Source: Ereboglobus sp. PH5-10 (GTDB lineage Bacteria; Verrucomicrobiota; Verrucomicrobiia; Opitutales; Opitutaceae). Taken from it: a stretch of 64,000 nucleotides of DNA. The notes below the pieces were generated by a model. That model had not been told where the DNA came from. It did not search any database and worked only from the letters and a program-made list of their open reading frames with translations. The stretch spans positions 1-64,000 of the forward strand of contig NZ_JAQFIP010000003.1 in assembly GCF_029504735.1 (NCBI RefSeq), in the 5' to 3' direction. How positions within the stretch are numbered: the first letter of the stretch is position 1; the number at the start of each line of letters is the position of its first letter. Shown here piece after piece: positions 37,149 to 46,774 of this stretch. The translations under genes and the position numbers were made by a program.

Positions 37149-37949
37149 ATGATTCCTAACGTCCTCACAATCGCAACCACCGACCCGTCGGGCGGCGCCG
37201 GCGTGCTCGCCGACTTGAAGGCATTTTCCGCAAACGGCGCCTACGGCATGGGCGTGCTCGCCGCGCTCACGGCGCAAAACACGCAAACCGTCACCGGCAT
37301 TTATCCAATCCCGCTTGATTTTATCACGCGGCAAATCGACACGCTGTATGCCGACGTGCGCGTTGACTCGGTGAAAATCGGCATGCTCGGCACCGCCGAA
37401 ATCACGCGCCGCGTCGCCGCCGACCTTCGCCGCCACAACGCGAAACGCATCGTCATCGATCCCGTCATGGTGTCCAAAAGCAAACACCAGTTGCTCGCCC
37501 ATGACGCCATCGAGTCGCTCCGCGGCGAACTCTTCCCCCTCGCCGAAATCATCACGCCCAACATCCCCGAAACCGAGGTGCTCCTCGGCTGCGCACCGAT
37601 AAAAAACCTCGACGACATGCGCAAAGCCGCGCGCGCCCTGCGCGAGCTCGGCCCGCGCATTGTCATGGTAAAAGGCGGTCATCTCGACGGTGCCGAAAGC
37701 ATCGACATCGTTGATGACGGCGTCACGCAAACCGAGCTCCGCGCCCCGCGCATCGCCACAAAAAACACGCACGGCACCGGCTGCACGCTCTCCGCCGCGA
37801 TCGCCGCCCAGCTTCCGCAGTGCGCCACGCCGCTCGACGCGATCCGCGCCGCCAAAGCCTACCTCACACGCGCCATCGAAACCTCCGGCGCGCTCGACGT
37901 CGGCTCCGGCCACGGCCCGACGCACCATTTTTGGAACCTGTGGAAGTAG
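37149..37949 (+). CDS. thiD: Hydroxymethylpyrimidine/phosphomethylpyrimidine kinase
   Basis: Two-step kinase making hydroxymethylpyrimidine diphosphate, a substrate of ThiE. 266 residues. Motifs are TIATTDPSGGAGVLADLKAF, VDSVKIGMLG, IVIDPVMVSKSKHQLL, ITPNIPETEVLLG, IVMVKGGHLDG and the catalytic KNTHGTGCTLSAAIAA. ATG 37149 follows the REP; the in-frame extension to 37056 is REP-encoded and was rejected. Last gene of the thiamine cluster. Confidence 0.96.
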   Translation: MIPNVLTIATTDPSGGAGVLADLKAFSANGAYGMGVLAALTAQNTQTVTGIYPIPLDFITRQIDTLYADVRVDSVKIGMLGTAEITRRVAADLRRHNAKRIVIDPVMVSKSKHQLLAHDAIESLRGELFPLAEIITPNIPETEVLLGCAPIKNLDDMRKAARALRELGPRIVMVKGGHLDGAESIDIVDDGVTQTELRAPRIATKNTHGTGCTLSAAIAAQLPQCATPLDAIRAAKAYLTRAIETSGALDVGSGHGPTHHFWNLWK

Positions 37950-38055
37950 ATGCGCGGCATCGCTTGTGACGCCCGGCATAATGCGCGCGATTTAACGCGG
38001 GGCGTTTATTGCGCCTTGCCCGCGCGCGGTCTTCGCATTTTCCTCGGAGACAAAG

Positions 38056-39210
38056 ATGAAGCCGTCGAAAAAGAATCCCAAATCATCCAAAAAGAAAACG
38101 TGCATTGGAGTTCTCACCGCCGGGGGCGACAGTCCCGGCCTCAACGCGGCCATCCGCGCCATCGGCAAAACCGCCATCGGCAAAGGCTGGAACGTCATCG
38201 GATTTCGCGACGGATTCCTCGGCATGCTTGAGGATCGCTGGGTCGAGTTAAAAAAGGAGGACCTTGCCAACATCCTCACCGTCGGCGGCACGGTGCTCGG
38301 CACGAGCCGGCTCAAGCCCCACCGCATGGGAACGCCAAAAGGCCCCGTCGATGTGCGCGACAAACTCGTGGCCACCTACAAGCGCCACAAGCTCACCGCG
38401 CTCGTTTGCATCGGCGGCGGCGGCACGCATAAAAACGCGCTCAAGCTCGCCGAAAAAGGCCTCAACATTGTCACGCTGCCAAAGACAATCGACAACGACG
38501 TCGCGCACACCGACTCCACCATCGGCTTCGCCACCGCGCTTGAAATCGCAACCGACGCCATCGACCGCCTGCACAGCACCGCGCACAGCCACCACCGCAT
38601 CATCCTCGCCGAAATCATGGGACACCGCGCCGGCTGGCTCGCCATGGGCGCCGGGCTCGCGGGCGGCGCGGACGTGATCCTCGTTCCCGAAATCCCCTAC
38701 GATGTGAACAAAATCGCCGCGGCCATCAAACGCCGCGTCGCGCGGGGCACGAAGTTCAGCATCGTGGCCGTCGCCGAGGGCGCGCGCTCCATCGAGGACA
38801 CGCGGGCCTACGAAGCCGCGCGCCAGGCAGGCAAAAGCGCGACCAACGCCGCGCAAAAACGCATCGCCAAAACCGTGATCGCCAAGCTCGACGCCGATCA
38901 CGAGGACAACATCTTTCGCCTCGCCCGCCAGCTCAACACGCTCACCGGCCTCGACTCGCGCGTATCCATTCTTGGTTACATCCAGCGCGGGGGCACGCCC
39001 TCCCACCGCGACCGGCTCCTCGGCACCCGCCTCGGCACGACCTGCGTGGAAAGGATCGCCGACGGCAAGTTTGGCATCATGGTCGGGGTTGACGGCGACC
39101 GCATCACGACAACCCCGATTTCTAAAGTCGCCGGAAACCTGAAAACACTCCCGCTCGACCATCCGCTGATCCGCTCCGCGCGGCACCTTGGGACAAACTT
39201 GGGCGATTAA
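38056..39210 (+). CDS. 6-phosphofructokinase family protein with altered GGDGS motif
   Basis: 384 residues of the PFK-A superfamily: [39 protein letters not shown] with the catalytic Asp, [29 protein letters not shown]. The Lys in PKTIDND places it with group III or PPi-type enzymes rather than classical ATP-PFK (PGTIDND). The Mg/ATP-site motif, usually GGDGS, GGEGT or GGDDS, reads GGGGTHKN, with Gly at the acidic position. Phosphoryl donor therefore uncertain. A good Shine-Dalgarno (GGAGA at 38046-38050) supports ATG 38056. Confidence 0.9.
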   Translation: MKPSKKNPKSSKKKTCIGVLTAGGDSPGLNAAIRAIGKTAIGKGWNVIGFRDGFLGMLEDRWVELKKEDLANILTVGGTVLGTSRLKPHRMGTPKGPVDVRDKLVATYKRHKLTALVCIGGGGTHKNALKLAEKGLNIVTLPKTIDNDVAHTDSTIGFATALEIATDAIDRLHSTAHSHHRIILAEIMGHRAGWLAMGAGLAGGADVILVPEIPYDVNKIAAAIKRRVARGTKFSIVAVAEGARSIEDTRAYEAARQAGKSATNAAQKRIAKTVIAKLDADHEDNIFRLARQLNTLTGLDSRVSILGYIQRGGTPSHRDRLLGTRLGTTCVERIADGKFGIMVGVDGDRITTTPISKVAGNLKTLPLDHPLIRSARHLGTNLGD

Positions 39211-39282
39211 ATTTGCGATGCAAACATCCCGCCGCCCCCAACCTTGCGGAACGCCGCTCGATTAACCATGTCAGCAACGCGC

Positions 39283-39729
39283 ATGAAAAACGCCATTTCC
39301 GTTCTCACCATTCTCGTTGCCGCGCTCGTGATGGCGGGATGCAGCACCGTGGACAGTCGCATAAAGGAAAAACAGCCTGTCTTCGATTCGCTGACGCCAA
39401 CCGAACAGGCGAACGTCAGGCAGGGCATCATTGAGGTCGGCTACACGCCCGACATGGTTTACATGGCGATGGGCAAGGCCGACAAAGTGACAAGCCGCGC
39501 CACGGCCAAAGGCACCGTGACCACGTGGATATACAACCAATATTACAAGGAATACATGGGCCGCCGTTTCGTCGGTCACCGTCGCGACATGTATTATGAT
39601 TCGCGGGCAAAAGTCTGGCGCGTGTATTACACACCGGTGTCCGAGGCGGTTTATCGCGACCGCATGGAGGAAATCGGTCGCATCGTTTTCCGCGACGGCA
39701 AGGTCGAGTCAATCGAACAAGTGCAATAA
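39283..39729 (+). CDS. Small lipoprotein of unknown function
   Basis: 148 residues: signal MKNAISVLTILVAALVMAGC with a perfect lipobox (VMAGC), so it is anchored to a membrane. The mature part has LTPTEQANVRQGIIEVGYTPDMVYMAMGKAD, resembling the beta-hairpin/helix start of SmpA/BamE-like folds (threshold of operation, then a GKP/GKA turn), followed by WIYNQYYKEYMGRR. ATG 39268 or TTG 39244 are alternative starts. Function unknown. Confidence 0.7.
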   Translation: MKNAISVLTILVAALVMAGCSTVDSRIKEKQPVFDSLTPTEQANVRQGIIEVGYTPDMVYMAMGKADKVTSRATAKGTVTTWIYNQYYKEYMGRRFVGHRRDMYYDSRAKVWRVYYTPVSEAVYRDRMEEIGRIVFRDGKVESIEQVQ

Positions 39730-39828
39730 ACGGGCGCCCCGGGCGAACACCAAGGCGGACGCGGCAAATTCGTGATTGCCCTCCCCGTCCGCCGCCCTTG
39801 AATGCGAGACCGTTCCCCTTTGGTTTTC

Positions 39829-39903
39829 GCGGGCATAGTATATCGGCTATTATGCGTGCTTCCCAAGCATGAGAGGAGGGTTCGATTCCCTCTGCCCGCA
39901 CCA
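39829..39903 (+). tRNA. tRNA-Gly (anticodon CCC), CCA encoded
   Basis: The acceptor stem GCGGGCA pairs with TGCCCGC. The anticodon arm is CGTGC-TTCCCAA-GCATG with CCC in the loop. The T arm is AGAGG.. GGTTCGATTCC, and A-CCA ends the gene. The cloverleaf closes without mismatches in acceptor or T stems. It is a stand-alone tRNA. Confidence 0.95.
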
Positions 39904-39953
39904 ATGGCTCTGATTGCCGGCTGGCTCCGGCGAGCCCCCTTGCAGTCCAAATC

Positions 39954-41606
39954 ATGAAAAATATTTTTTGCCGTCTTTTCCTCATACAACAACTTTTTGC
40001 ATGGTTCGGCGCCGTGCTGGCGCTGGGAGCCGCGCAAGAGCGGGACAAGCGCCCCAACATCTTTTTCTTTTTTGCCGACGACTGGGGGCGCTACGCGGGC
40101 GTCTACAAGGAAAACCCCGTCAACCAGCTCGTGAACACGCCCGCAATCGACCGGGTGGGACTCGAAGGCGTGCGATTCACCAACGCGCATGTCAACGCGC
40201 CCAGTTGCACGCCGAGCCGCAGCGCGCTGTTCTCGGGCCAATATTTTTACCGCACCGGACGCGGCGCGATCCTGCGCCCCGCCATCTGGGACGAGTCGAT
40301 TCCGACCTTCCCGCTGCTGCTCGAAAAATCCGGCTATTTTATCGGCCACACTTACAAGGCGTGGGGACCGGGAGTGCCGGCAAACGCGCCGTTCGGGGCC
40401 AAGCGCACGCAGTTCACCGGCGCGGGCAATCGTTTCAACAGGTTTTCCCAAAACGTCACCAAGCTCGTCGCAAAAGGCGCGAACCTCGACGACGCCAAGG
40501 AGCGGATATACAAGGAGTGCATCGACAACTTCGAGGCGTTTCTCGCCAGGCGGCGCGCCACGCCGGAGGACGCGACAAAACCGTTTTGTTATTACTTCGG
40601 CCCCACAAACACGCACCGAGCATGGGAAAAAGGCTCGGGCAAGGCGCTCTGGAATCTCGACCCCGAAAAACTGAAGGGGCGCATGCCCAAATTCCTGCCC
40701 GACGTGCCCGAGGTGAGGCAGGATTTTTGCGATTATCTCGGCGAAGTGCTCGCGCTCGATGCCGTGCTCGAACGGTTCATCGCCAAGCTTGAGGCAATGG
40801 GCGAGCTCGACAACACGGTCATCGTCCTGAGCGGCGATCATGGCATCCCCGGTTTTCCGCGGGCGAAGTGCAACCTCTACAACATCGGCACCGAAGTCGC
40901 GCTGCTCGTGCGCTGGGGCGACAAGGTCAAGGGCGGCCGCGCGGTGGACGACTTCATCAACCTGATGGACCTCGCGCCCACGTTTCTGGAAATCGGCGGG
41001 GAAAAACCGCCCGCCTGCATGACGGGCCGCAGCATCCTGCCGCTGCTGCTCTCCGACAAAAACGGACAGGTTGATCCGGCACGCGATTACGTCATCACCG
41101 GCCGCGAAAGGCACGTCGAACGCGCGCGCGCCGACCTCACCCCGTATCCGCAACGCGCCATCCGCACGAAGGACTTTTTGTATATCCGCAACTTCAAGCC
41201 CGAACGCTGGCCCGCAGGCGATCCTTACGCTTGGAACGCCAAAAAACTGCCCGAAAATTTTGCCGAAAAAAGCCGGGACTCCCGTTACGCGTTTGCCGAC
41301 ATGGACGCGAGCCCGACAAAAACCTGGCTCATGCTTCACGGCGCCAAGCCGGAGTGGATTGTGCACTGGAAATACGCCTTCGGCAAACGCCCCGCCGAGG
41401 AGCTCTATGATTTGCGCACCGACCCCGACTGCCTCGTCAACGTCGCGACCGACGCGGATTACGACAAGCGGCGCCAAACGCTCGCCGCCCGCATGATGGA
41501 GGTGCTTGCGCAAACCAACGACCCGCGCGCGACAAACGGCGGCGGCATGTTCGAAAACCCGCCCTTTGCCGGACCGGGAACGGAAGAAATCAGAAAGCCC
41601 CGGTGA
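39954..41606 (+). CDS. Secreted arylsulfatase-family sulfatase
   Basis: A 550-residue sulfatase with a Sec signal (hydrophobic core to about residue 27, ALGAAQ). The catalytic motif C-T-P-S-R begins at Cys85, which would be converted to formylglycine, and is followed by SALFSG. FFFADDWGRYAG supplies the metal-binding Asp pair, TPAIDR follows, and later SGDHGIPGFPRAK and LMDLAPTFLEIGG. It therefore looks active, unlike the homologue at 14363. Sulfatases are often abundant in Verrucomicrobiota that degrade sulfated polysaccharides. The substrate is not evident. It lies directly downstream of the tRNA-Gly. Confidence 0.93.
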   Translation: MKNIFCRLFLIQQLFAWFGAVLALGAAQERDKRPNIFFFFADDWGRYAGVYKENPVNQLVNTPAIDRVGLEGVRFTNAHVNAPSCTPSRSALFSGQYFYRTGRGAILRPAIWDESIPTFPLLLEKSGYFIGHTYKAWGPGVPANAPFGAKRTQFTGAGNRFNRFSQNVTKLVAKGANLDDAKERIYKECIDNFEAFLARRRATPEDATKPFCYYFGPTNTHRAWEKGSGKALWNLDPEKLKGRMPKFLPDVPEVRQDFCDYLGEVLALDAVLERFIAKLEAMGELDNTVIVLSGDHGIPGFPRAKCNLYNIGTEVALLVRWGDKVKGGRAVDDFINLMDLAPTFLEIGGEKPPACMTGRSILPLLLSDKNGQVDPARDYVITGRERHVERARADLTPYPQRAIRTKDFLYIRNFKPERWPAGDPYAWNAKKLPENFAEKSRDSRYAFADMDASPTKTWLMLHGAKPEWIVHWKYAFGKRPAEELYDLRTDPDCLVNVATDADYDKRRQTLAARMMEVLAQTNDPRATNGGGMFENPPFAGPGTEEIRKPR

Positions 41607-41727
41607 CAAAAATCGAAAAGGCCGGCGCGCAAAAACTGCGGAGCGCGGAACGCTCGCGGCACAAAACGCATCGTGTGAATAACAATGGCTTCCCTCATGC
41701 CGCGACTTGCGCACGTTTGATGGCGCA

Positions 41728-42549
41728 ATGACTTTCCTGTTCTGGCTCAAAAAAATCATCGGGCTCTTTTTCATGCCGCTGCAGTTCGCGCTTATTATCG
41801 GCGTGATCGGCGTGGTGTTCATCTGGCTTCGCAAACGCGAGAAGCTCGCGCGCATCGGGCGCGTCATGATCACACTCGCCGTGCTCGTGCTCCTGCTTGC
41901 TTCAAACCGCGGCGTTGCCATCCGGCTTGCGCGTCCGCTTGAGTCCGCCTACGCGCCGATACCGGAGTTAAAATCGGCGTTTGATCCGGCGAATCCCGCC
42001 GTGCCCGCCCGGCTCGCCGCGTGCAAATACGTGCTCGTGCTCGGCAGCGGCCATGCCGACGACCCCGCGCGCTCCCGCATCAACCAGCTCAGCAATTCCG
42101 GGCGCGCGCGGCTTGCCGAGGCGTTGCGAATCCTCCGCGTGCTGCCACCCGACACGAAGTTGATCGTCTCCGGTTATCATCTGCGCGGCCCTTCGCACGC
42201 GCAAGTCAGCGCCGAGGCCGCCGAATCGCTCGGCATCGATCCCGGGCGCATCATTCGCATGGACGAAGCACGCGACACCGATGACGAAATCCGCACAGCC
42301 GTCGAAATCGCAAACGGCGCGCCGGTCGCGCTGGTCACGTCCGCCTGGCACATGCCCCGCGCGATGCACATGTGCGGACATCACAAACTCGACGCCCTCG
42401 CCTGCCCCGCCGACTATCTGCTTCCCTCAAGCGACAGCGAAGGCGCGCTGGCATGGTTTCGTTTCGAGCTCGGCGCGTTTGAATGCAGCAGCAAGGCGAT
42501 CCGCGAACGCATCGGGCGTCTGTTTTTGTTGAAAAACTCGATTCTCTAA
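41728..42549 (+). CDS. ElyC/YdcF-family envelope protein (DUF218)
   Basis: 273 residues. Two N-terminal membrane segments (~1-60) are followed by a DUF218 domain: VLVLGSGHADDPARSRINQLSNSGRARLAEALRI, TKLIVSGYH, a DTDDEIRTA acidic motif, and PVALVTSAWHMPRAMHMC...PADYLL. This matches E. coli ElyC, which is linked to peptidoglycan/lipid-carrier homeostasis. ATG 41728 was chosen over 41707 because it starts the membrane segment. Confidence 0.85.
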   Translation: MTFLFWLKKIIGLFFMPLQFALIIGVIGVVFIWLRKREKLARIGRVMITLAVLVLLLASNRGVAIRLARPLESAYAPIPELKSAFDPANPAVPARLAACKYVLVLGSGHADDPARSRINQLSNSGRARLAEALRILRVLPPDTKLIVSGYHLRGPSHAQVSAEAAESLGIDPGRIIRMDEARDTDDEIRTAVEIANGAPVALVTSAWHMPRAMHMCGHHKLDALACPADYLLPSSDSEGALAWFRFELGAFECSSKAIRERIGRLFLLKNSIL

Positions 42550-42564
42550 AAAAAACGCGCCGCG

Positions 42565-42759
42565 CTACTTTTTCTTCCGTCCCGCGAAAAACGACAGGTA
42601 GATGCCCACGGCGGCGATGAGGATCAGCCACCAGAAATAACGCAGCTCGCGCGCGGCAAGGCTGGCGAAGGCGAGCACGCGCGGGAAAATGAGGCACAGG
42701 GCGATCGCAACGAGGATCGTGACTGCGATGAGAATTCTTTTGCGTGTTTCGGGTGTCAT
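42565..42759 (-). CDS. Small two-span membrane protein downstream of proC
   Basis: 64 residues with two hydrophobic segments (ILIAVTILVAIALCLIFP and WWLILIAAVGIYLSF) and a basic end (AGRKKK). It begins 37 nt past the proC stop on the same strand, so it is probably cotranscribed. No function is recognisable. The start at 42759 (MTPETRKR) fits better than 42786, which overlaps the end of proC. Confidence 0.65.
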   Translation of the reverse strand: MTPETRKRILIAVTILVAIALCLIFPRVLAFASLAARELRYFWWLILIAAVGIYLSFFAGRKKK

Positions 42760-42795
42760 TGTCCGGCGAATGCGAGGGGAAAACAATCTTGTGCG

Positions 42796-43602
42796 TCAGT
42801 CGCGAGAAAGCTCCTCCGAGCGCGCGGTGGCGGCGAGGACAGTCTCCTTGATGATGCCGCGGAAATCGCGCGCGGCCATGCGCTGCAACCCGGCATAAGT
42901 GGTGCCGTTGGGCGAGGTGACTTGATCGCGCAGCGTCTCGGCGTCCTCGCTGCTCTGCGCGAGCAGTTTCGCGGAGCCGAGAAGCGTTTCGATGGCGAGC
43001 TGTTTGGCGGAGTCGCGTTCGAGTCCCGCGGCAACCCCCGCATCGCGAAGCGCGGCGGCGAATTCAAAGACATACGCCGGGCCGCTTCCGCTCAGGCCGG
43101 TGACCGCGTCGAGTTGCGCCTCCCCAACCGCGACGACGCGGCCAAGCGAGCCAAGCACCTGGTCGATGTTCGCGCGGTCGGTTTCGGCGAGTGGCGAGAG
43201 CGACGCCCACGCGGTGACCCCGGCGCCGATTTGGCCGGGCGTGTTGGGCATGGCGCGAACAATGTTGCGCGCATTGGGAAATGTTTGCGCGAGGCGCGCG
43301 AGGCGCTTGCCCGCGAGGATCGAGATGATGAGCTTGCCGCGGGTGAGCCCGGCGAGGCTGGCATCGAGCTGGGCGAGCTGCTGCGGTTTGCAGGCAAGAA
43401 CAACAGTGCCGGCTCCGGCGAGCAGTGTTTCGAGATTGTTGGTCGCGGCGATTCCGGTGCGCGCGGCGAGATCGGCCGCGGTCGTGTCGGTCGCGCTGCC
43501 GAGGCACGCGATTTGCGCGGGAGTGCGCGCCCCTTTGTTGATGAGCCCGGTGACAATCGCCGAAGCCATGCGGCCCGCGCCGAGAAATGAAATGTGGTTC
43601 AT
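42796..43602 (-). CDS. proC: Pyrroline-5-carboxylate reductase
   Basis: Last step of proline synthesis. 268 residues: ISFLGAGRMASAIVTGL (NADP Rossmann motif), ACKPQQL, SILAG, IVRAMPNTPGQIGAGVTAW and the GLSGSGPAYVFEF signature with the DQVTSPNGTTYAGL end. The start ATG 43602 gives a family-typical N-terminus; the upstream open frame to 43722 is encoded by the inverted repeat at 43641-43754 and is rejected. The adenylate-kinase-like gene lies upstream on the same strand. Confidence 0.95.
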   Translation of the reverse strand: MNHISFLGAGRMASAIVTGLINKGARTPAQIACLGSATDTTAADLAARTGIAATNNLETLLAGAGTVVLACKPQQLAQLDASLAGLTRGKLIISILAGKRLARLAQTFPNARNIVRAMPNTPGQIGAGVTAWASLSPLAETDRANIDQVLGSLGRVVAVGEAQLDAVTGLSGSGPAYVFEFAAALRDAGVAAGLERDSAKQLAIETLLGSAKLLAQSSEDAETLRDQVTSPNGTTYAGLQRMAARDFRGIIKETVLAATARSEELSRD

Positions 43603-43640
43603 GAGCGTTGGTTTATTTTGGCAGCAGAAAGACGGGGCGC

Positions 43641-43754
43641 GAATTTTCGATTTTGGATTCTCGATTTTGGATTGCGCGCTACCGCGCGGTTGCGAATGCG
43701 AAAATGGAGCGGTAGCTCCCAATCCAAAATCGAGAATCCAAAATCGAAAATTTC
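43641..43754. repeat. Long inverted repeat with GATTTTGGATTCTC units
   Basis: A 34-nt left arm (43641-43674) and a 35-nt right arm (43720-43754) are reverse complements with one indel. Each arm contains two copies of a GATTTTGGATT unit. The intervening 45 bp also pair in part (ctaccgc / gcggtag). The right arm begins right after the stop of the adenylate-kinase-like gene, so it could act as a strong hairpin in the transcript. Confidence 0.85.
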
Positions 43755-43755
43755 T

Positions 43756-45000
43756 TCATCGTCTCAGTTCCGCGCCCTGGAAGTGGACGTGTATGTGGTG
43801 CACTTTTTTCACGCGGTTTTTAATTATGCCGGTGGCAAAGTCCACGCTCTCGGGCACCTCGATGCGGCGAAGATCCACGACGGCGTGGTAGCCGCGTTCC
43901 GAAAAAGTGTCGATGAGCATCGCAAGGGCGAGGGGATCATCGAACAGCGGGTCTTCGCTGTTGATGTCGGCGCGCCCGGAAATGGCGTGGCGGATGACGA
44001 TGGGCATCAGTTTCTTTTCGATAAAACTGACGACGCGCTCGAAAAGCCCGGCGTGCTCGGTTTCGTAGGAGTCGAGGCGTTTGACGAGATCCTGGCGCGC
44101 GTGGACGATGATATCGCTGGCGAGCGGCAGGGTGCGCACGCGGTCATAGGTGCGCGGGTCGAGCTCGAGCGAGCTTTGGTAGCGGAGCTCGGCGAGGATT
44201 TTTTCATCAACCTCGGCAATGCTGCCCTCGGAGATAACGAAGTGGTAGTTGAAGTTTTCCTTGAGCGACTGGAGCGCCGCCCAGGTTTGCTCCTTGAACA
44301 CACGGTAGCGATGTCGCGCGAGGGGCACGTCGAAATCGGTCGAGCGTTCCTCGAGCAACTCGCCGATGCCTGTGCGGCGAACCTCCTCGTTGTGCTGGAG
44401 AATTTCGCGTCCGCGCTGAAGCTGGCGCTCGACGCTGGTTTTCTCGTCAACGAAAAGCACCATGATGTGGATGGTGGGCTTGCGAAAATGCGCATGGAGC
44501 GGGGTGTCGAAAAATTCCGCGCGGAGCTGGTCCATTTTGGCGACAAGCATTTTCATGCACTCGACCTGGACCTGCGTGCGCGGAAATCCGTCGAGGATGA
44601 CACCGTCGGCGTATTCGGGCTTGAGGAGTTCGCGCATGAGCAAACCGACAACCTCGCGGTCGCCGACCATGTTGCCGGATTCCTTGATGCGCCTGGCCTC
44701 GGGAGAGGCGAGGAGCGAACTCATGACGATGGGTTCGCAGGTGAAGCCGCGTGTTTTTTGGATGAAGTTGGCGTGAGTGCCCTTGCCGGAGCCGGGCGCG
44801 CCGCCGAGCAGGAGCAGTTCCTTGGGAAAGCGGAGGCTTTCGCGCCCGCGTTCCTGCTCGAGGTCATGCCACACGGCGTCGAAAATGATTTGCGCGTCCT
44901 TGATTTCGAGATCGTTTGTGGTGTTGGCGCGCGGAGCGGTCGCGGCGGCGCTTTTTTTGCCGCCTGCGTCCGGGTTGTTTTGATCGGGAACGGGTTTCAT
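43756..45000 (-). CDS. Adenylate-kinase-like nucleotide kinase with C-terminal extension
   Basis: 414 residues, about twice a normal adenylate kinase. Residues ~60-260 are kinase-like: LLLLGGAPGSGKGTHANF (P-loop), GDREVVGLLMRELL, VILDGFPRTQVQ, then a lid-like region with RQLQRGREILQH. Residues ~265-414 have no domain I recognise (YDRVRTLPLASDIIVHARQDLVKRL...IDTFSERGYHAVVDLRR). The N-terminal ~55 residues are low-complexity. Upstream of proC and 24 bp after glyS ends on the same strand, so possibly an operon glyS-adk-like. Physiological substrate uncertain. Confidence 0.8.
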   Translation of the reverse strand: MKPVPDQNNPDAGGKKSAAATAPRANTTNDLEIKDAQIIFDAVWHDLEQERGRESLRFPKELLLLGGAPGSGKGTHANFIQKTRGFTCEPIVMSSLLASPEARRIKESGNMVGDREVVGLLMRELLKPEYADGVILDGFPRTQVQVECMKMLVAKMDQLRAEFFDTPLHAHFRKPTIHIMVLFVDEKTSVERQLQRGREILQHNEEVRRTGIGELLEERSTDFDVPLARHRYRVFKEQTWAALQSLKENFNYHFVISEGSIAEVDEKILAELRYQSSLELDPRTYDRVRTLPLASDIIVHARQDLVKRLDSYETEHAGLFERVVSFIEKKLMPIVIRHAISGRADINSEDPLFDDPLALAMLIDTFSERGYHAVVDLRRIEVPESVDFATGIIKNRVKKVHHIHVHFQGAELRR

Positions 45001-45024
45001 GGGAAGAAAACGAGCGGGGGTGGA

Positions 45025-46551
45025 TCAATACACCTTCTCTTCGAGCAGCGCGAAGAGCTCGGCCTCGGTGATGCGGGTTTGCTGCATCGTGTCGCGGTCG
45101 CGAAGGGTGAAGGTGCCGTCCTTTTCGATTGTGTCGAAGTCGATCGTCACGCACCAGGGCGTGCCGATTTCGTCCTGGCGACGGTAGCGGCGGCCGATGG
45201 CGCCGGACTCGTCGTAGAAGGCGGTGTATTTGCGTTTGATCTTCTTGTAGAGTTCCTGCGCGCGACCGACGAGCGCCTCCTTGTTTTTGAGGAGCGGGAG
45301 CACCGCCACCTTCACCGGCGCGATGCGCGGCGAGAGGCGAAGCACGATGCGCGTCTCGGTGTTGCCCTTTTCATCGGTGACCTGTTCCTCGGCGTAGGCG
45401 GCGCAGAGCGCGGCGAGGAAAATGCGGTCGGTGCCCACGGCGGGCTCGATCACGTGCGGCACGAATTTCTTTTTCGTGGCCTCGTCGAAAATTTCCTGCG
45501 GCTTGCCGCTGGCCTCGGCGTGTTGCGTGAGGTCGTAGTTGCCGCGCGCGGCGATGCCCCAGAGTTCCTGCACGCCGAAGGGATACTTGAACATGATGTC
45601 CGTCGTGCCTTTTGAGTAGAACGAAAGCTTGGCCTTCGGGTGGTCGTAGAGCGAGAGGTGCGAATCGGGCAGGCCGATGGAAATGAGCCACTGGCGGCAC
45701 CATTCAATCCAGTCCTTGTGGCACTGCGCCCAGTCGGCGTCCTCGTGGATGAAGTATTCCATCTCCATCTGCTCAAACTCGCGCGAGCGGAAGATGAAGT
45801 TGCGCGGCGTGATTTCGTTGCGAAACGACTTGCCGACTTGCGCGATGCCGAAGGGCAGTTTCACGCGGCCGGTGTCCACGACGTTCTTAAAATCGACGAA
45901 CATGCCCTGCGCGGTTTCGGGGCGCAGGTAGGCGACGGCGGACGCGTCGCGGAGCGCGCCGACGTAGGTTTCGAACATCATGTTGAACGCGCGCGGCGGC
46001 GTGAGGCTGCCGGGCTCGCCGGTGGCGGGCGACGGGATGAGCGGAATCTCGTCGGGCTGCGCCTCGGTGAGGTCCTTGGGTTGCACGGGCGCGAGCTCGC
46101 CCTGGATCGCCTTCTTGCGCTTGAGCGTTTCGGCGGCGGACTGAAGCTCGGCGGCGGTGTTTTCGCCCTCGAGCGCGGAAACGTAGCCGACCGTCTTGCC
46201 ATCGACGACGACGGGCGAGAAAAAGAGCTGGTCGGCGCGGTAGCGTTGTTTGCTGGCCTTGCAATCGACGAGCGGGTCGGTGAAGCCGGCGATGTGGCCC
46301 GAGGCCTCCCAAACTTTCGGGTGCATGATGATCGACGACTCGATGCCGACGATGTCGTCGCGGCGGCGCACCATATCGTTCCACCAGCAGTCGCGGATGT
46401 TTTTCTTCATCTCGGAGCCGAGCGGGCCGTAGTCAAAAAAGCCGTTGAGGCCGCCGTAGATTTCGGACGACTGGAAAATGAAACCGCGGCGCTTGCAGAG
46501 CGCGACAATGGTTTCCATGGAGACTTCGGCGGGTGTGGACTGCGTTGACAT
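45025..46551 (-). CDS. glyS: Glycyl-tRNA synthetase (alpha2 type)
   Basis: Class II aminoacyl-tRNA synthetase of 508 residues, the homodimeric bacterial/archaeal form. Seen: [23 protein letters not shown], motif 1 region, [28 protein letters not shown], motif 2 [28 protein letters not shown], motif 3 [16 protein letters not shown], and a C-terminal anticodon-binding domain. ATG 46551 gives the canonical start; the frame runs on to 46695 without family-like sequence. Confidence 0.96.
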   Translation of the reverse strand: MSTQSTPAEVSMETIVALCKRRGFIFQSSEIYGGLNGFFDYGPLGSEMKKNIRDCWWNDMVRRRDDIVGIESSIIMHPKVWEASGHIAGFTDPLVDCKASKQRYRADQLFFSPVVVDGKTVGYVSALEGENTAAELQSAAETLKRKKAIQGELAPVQPKDLTEAQPDEIPLIPSPATGEPGSLTPPRAFNMMFETYVGALRDASAVAYLRPETAQGMFVDFKNVVDTGRVKLPFGIAQVGKSFRNEITPRNFIFRSREFEQMEMEYFIHEDADWAQCHKDWIEWCRQWLISIGLPDSHLSLYDHPKAKLSFYSKGTTDIMFKYPFGVQELWGIAARGNYDLTQHAEASGKPQEIFDEATKKKFVPHVIEPAVGTDRIFLAALCAAYAEEQVTDEKGNTETRIVLRLSPRIAPVKVAVLPLLKNKEALVGRAQELYKKIKRKYTAFYDESGAIGRRYRRQDEIGTPWCVTIDFDTIEKDGTFTLRDRDTMQQTRITEAELFALLEEKVY

Positions 46552-46774
46552 AAGTGTGTTGTGAATGGCGGTGGATGAAAAATAAAAACGACAAACAAAA
46601 CGCACGCGGGGCGCGCGGTCAATGACGGGTTGCCGCGATTGCGCCGGCATCACATCCGCCATTTTGCGCGATTGGCCCCCTTGCGCGGCTCCCAACGCCT
46701 CTCATTTGCAATGCGAGATAAAGTTCTTGCTGCCGCGGCGGGGCGCACATTGTCTTTCGTGACGCCCAAAAACA

